Source: STC-74 sp031423995
GTDB lineage: Bacteria; Patescibacteriota; Gracilibacteria; BD1-5; UBA2023
Length of the DNA: 9,104 nucleotides
Assembly (NCBI GenBank): GCA_031423995.1
Contig: JANPGO010000095.1
Location: forward strand, 1-9,104
Reading direction: 5' to 3'
Shown piece after piece: positions 8,205 to 9,104 of this stretch. Positions within the stretch are counted from its first letter, which is position 1. Each line of letters starts with the position of its first letter. The notes beneath the pieces were generated by a model. That model searched no databases. It saw only the letters and a list, made by a program, of their open reading frames with translations, and was not told the DNA's origin. A program made the position numbers and the translations under genes.

Positions 8205-9104
8205 TTATGTATCAATAAGAGATCATAGAAATATCTGGATATCTATACACCTCACCCCAAGGATCTCTGCCTTGGATTTTTTTGATCCCGCATCAGATCC
8301 GACGATGAGGTAGTCGAGTTTCCCTGTCACACTTGTTCGTACTTCCCCACCGTATTGCTCGATGAGTTCATGGATTTCATCTCGAGAGATTCACTCGAAT
8401 GATCCTGTAACACAGAAGCTTTTTCCAAAAATTTGAGAATTCCCATTGTGTCATTCATGTGAAGGCAGGGATCTTGTCTCTGATATCTGTATATCGAGCT
8501 CATGCAAGAGCCGCTCAATGAGGAGGCTATTCTCTTCAACATAATCAACAAAAGCACGTGCCGTCTCAGGTCCAATATCCTTCACTTCGAGAAGATCTTC
8601 TTCGGTAAGTGAGAAAATAGTCTGGATAAGAATATATTGCTGTCATTGCGAGGGAAAAGGTGAATCCGAATGAAACGACGAGAGAAATCCCCCTGGGGGG
8701 CGAAGCAATCCAGTGTTATTATTTTCTGAAACCTGGATTGCCACGTCATCACTCACAGACACAGAATGATTCCTCGCAATGAAGGAACTAGCAATAAGCC
8801 TCGCTGTCTTTTTCCCTACATTCGGTATACCGAGCGCGACAAAGACTCGATCGAGCGTCGTATGACGAGACTTCTCAATCGCTTCAAGAAGATTATTGAC
8901 GGATTTCTTCTTGTATCATTCGAGAGTGAAGAAGTGCTCTCGATAATTTCTCAGATGAAAAATAGAGACAAAATCCGTCACCCAACCGAGCTCGAGAAAG
9001 AGTTCTATCTGTTTGGTCCCAAGTCCATCGATATTGAGTCCCTGTTTTCCGACAAACATCTCGAGTTGTCACTGGATCTTGGCTGGACAGTGACGATTCG
9101 GACA
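8205..9104 (-). CDS. ligA: NAD-dependent DNA ligase LigA, C-terminal 299 residues (5' end outside window)
   Basis: LigA seals nicks in duplex DNA using NAD+, and is essential in replication and repair. The window begins inside the zinc finger (CPNRHCPAK, the last two of four Cys ligands). The conserved MFVGKQGLNIDGLG follows, then helix-hairpin-helix motifs (LGIPNVGKKTARLIA, window residues 91-105; VKDIGPETARAF, 174-185). The C-terminal BRCT domain starts near residue 227 (FGKSFCVTGSFEG) and contains YGGEVRTSVTGKLDYLIVG and AGSKKSKAEILGV. The adenylation and OB domains lie beyond the window. Six UGAs are read as Gly, for example in SFEGISRDE. Between the HhH motifs, residues 108-155 have no counterpart in ordinary LigA and coincide with a palindromic DNA element. 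The flanking sequence resumes normal alignment, so the insertion is in frame. The stop is TAA (8205-8207). Confidence 0.95.
8641..8783. repeat. Palindromic repeat element (about 143 bp) inserted in frame in ligA
   Basis: The outer arms TGTCATTGCGAGG (8641-8653) and CCTCGCAATGA (8772-8782) are inverted copies over 11 bases. The inner arms GCAATCCAG (8705-8713) and CTGGATTGC (8733-8741) are perfect inverted copies around a 19-base loop. A further short palindrome, CCCCCTGGGGGG, lies at 8689-8700. From memory, TCATTGCGAG with GAAGCAATCC is the layout of a widespread interspersed palindromic repeat family in bacteria, including some intracellular and candidate-phylum genomes. Here it supplies about 48 residues of LigA (from IARNHSVSVS to FPSQGQ), one of them a UGA glycine (plus-strand tca at 8643-8645). 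No flanking target duplication was identified. Confidence 0.85.

Noticed and set aside
8270..8290. Possible frameshift in ligA at the run of seven Ts
   Set aside because: With seven bases counted the frame runs on correctly as AGSKKSKAEILGV, the expected BRCT sequence; an apparent shift came from a miscount.
8641..8783. CRISPR array or insertion sequence
   Set aside because: There is a single copy with inverted, not direct, repeats, no spacers and no transposase frame.
537..9104. Many short standard-code open frames on both strands, for example minus 5196-5513, minus 7247-7663 and minus 8327-8575
   Set aside because: They overlap long UGA=Gly frames with recognisable family motifs, resemble no protein and have no separate start context. 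They are shadows.
1..9104. Mycoplasma-type code 4 (UGA=Trp)
   Set aside because: It would put Trp at two P-loop glycines and at other invariant Gly positions in PilB, and Trp-encoding UGG is normally used.

Overview
The window reads coherently only if UGA encodes glycine (translation table 25). That code is known from the Candidate Phyla Radiation lineages Absconditabacteria (SR1) and Gracilibacteria (BD1-5/GN02). Under the standard code almost every gene here looks shattered. With UGA=Gly the window resolves into nine uninterrupted genes holding about 66 in-frame UGA codons, and every one of the nine stops is TAA or TAG. The decisive anchor is the secretion ATPase at 4001-5260. Both UGA codons in its P-loop fall on invariant glycines (TSGPTGSGKST), as do the UGAs in PQDGR, YGLRTALRQDP and IIMVGEIRD. 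The lineage is inferred from the code. Moderate GC content fits Gracilibacteria slightly better than SR1, but this is not proven.

Layout. (1) 1-1845, plus strand: the C-terminal 614 codons of a protein related to DinG/XPD superfamily 2 helicases, with all the ATPase motifs visible here eroded. (2) 1974-6432, plus strand: a four-gene, tightly spaced type IV pilus/type II secretion-like operon. It encodes two single-pass membrane proteins (the second PilO-like), the assembly ATPase PilB and the platform protein PilC, and ends in an intrinsic terminator. (3) 6570-7184: ribosomal protein bL25 (CTC form, rplY) with its own candidate promoter, a leader hairpin and a strong terminator. (4) 7331-7666: a small thioredoxin-fold protein that has lost its CxxC but carries a cysteine-rich tail visible only with UGA=Gly. 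(5) 7741-8193: an unrecognised 150-residue protein. (6) 8205-9104, minus strand, running off the window: the C-terminal half of NAD-dependent DNA ligase LigA, with a palindromic repeat of about 143 bp inserted in frame in its helix-hairpin-helix region.

How the genes fit together. PilB would power and PilC would anchor pilin polymerisation at the inner membrane, with the two bitopic proteins as likely alignment-complex equivalents. Pilins, prepilin peptidase and PilM are not in the window. bL25 and LigA are housekeeping genes. No tRNA, rRNA, CRISPR array or transposase was seen. Start codons have no recognisable Shine-Dalgarno sequence; most follow pyrimidine-rich or A/T-rich leaders.
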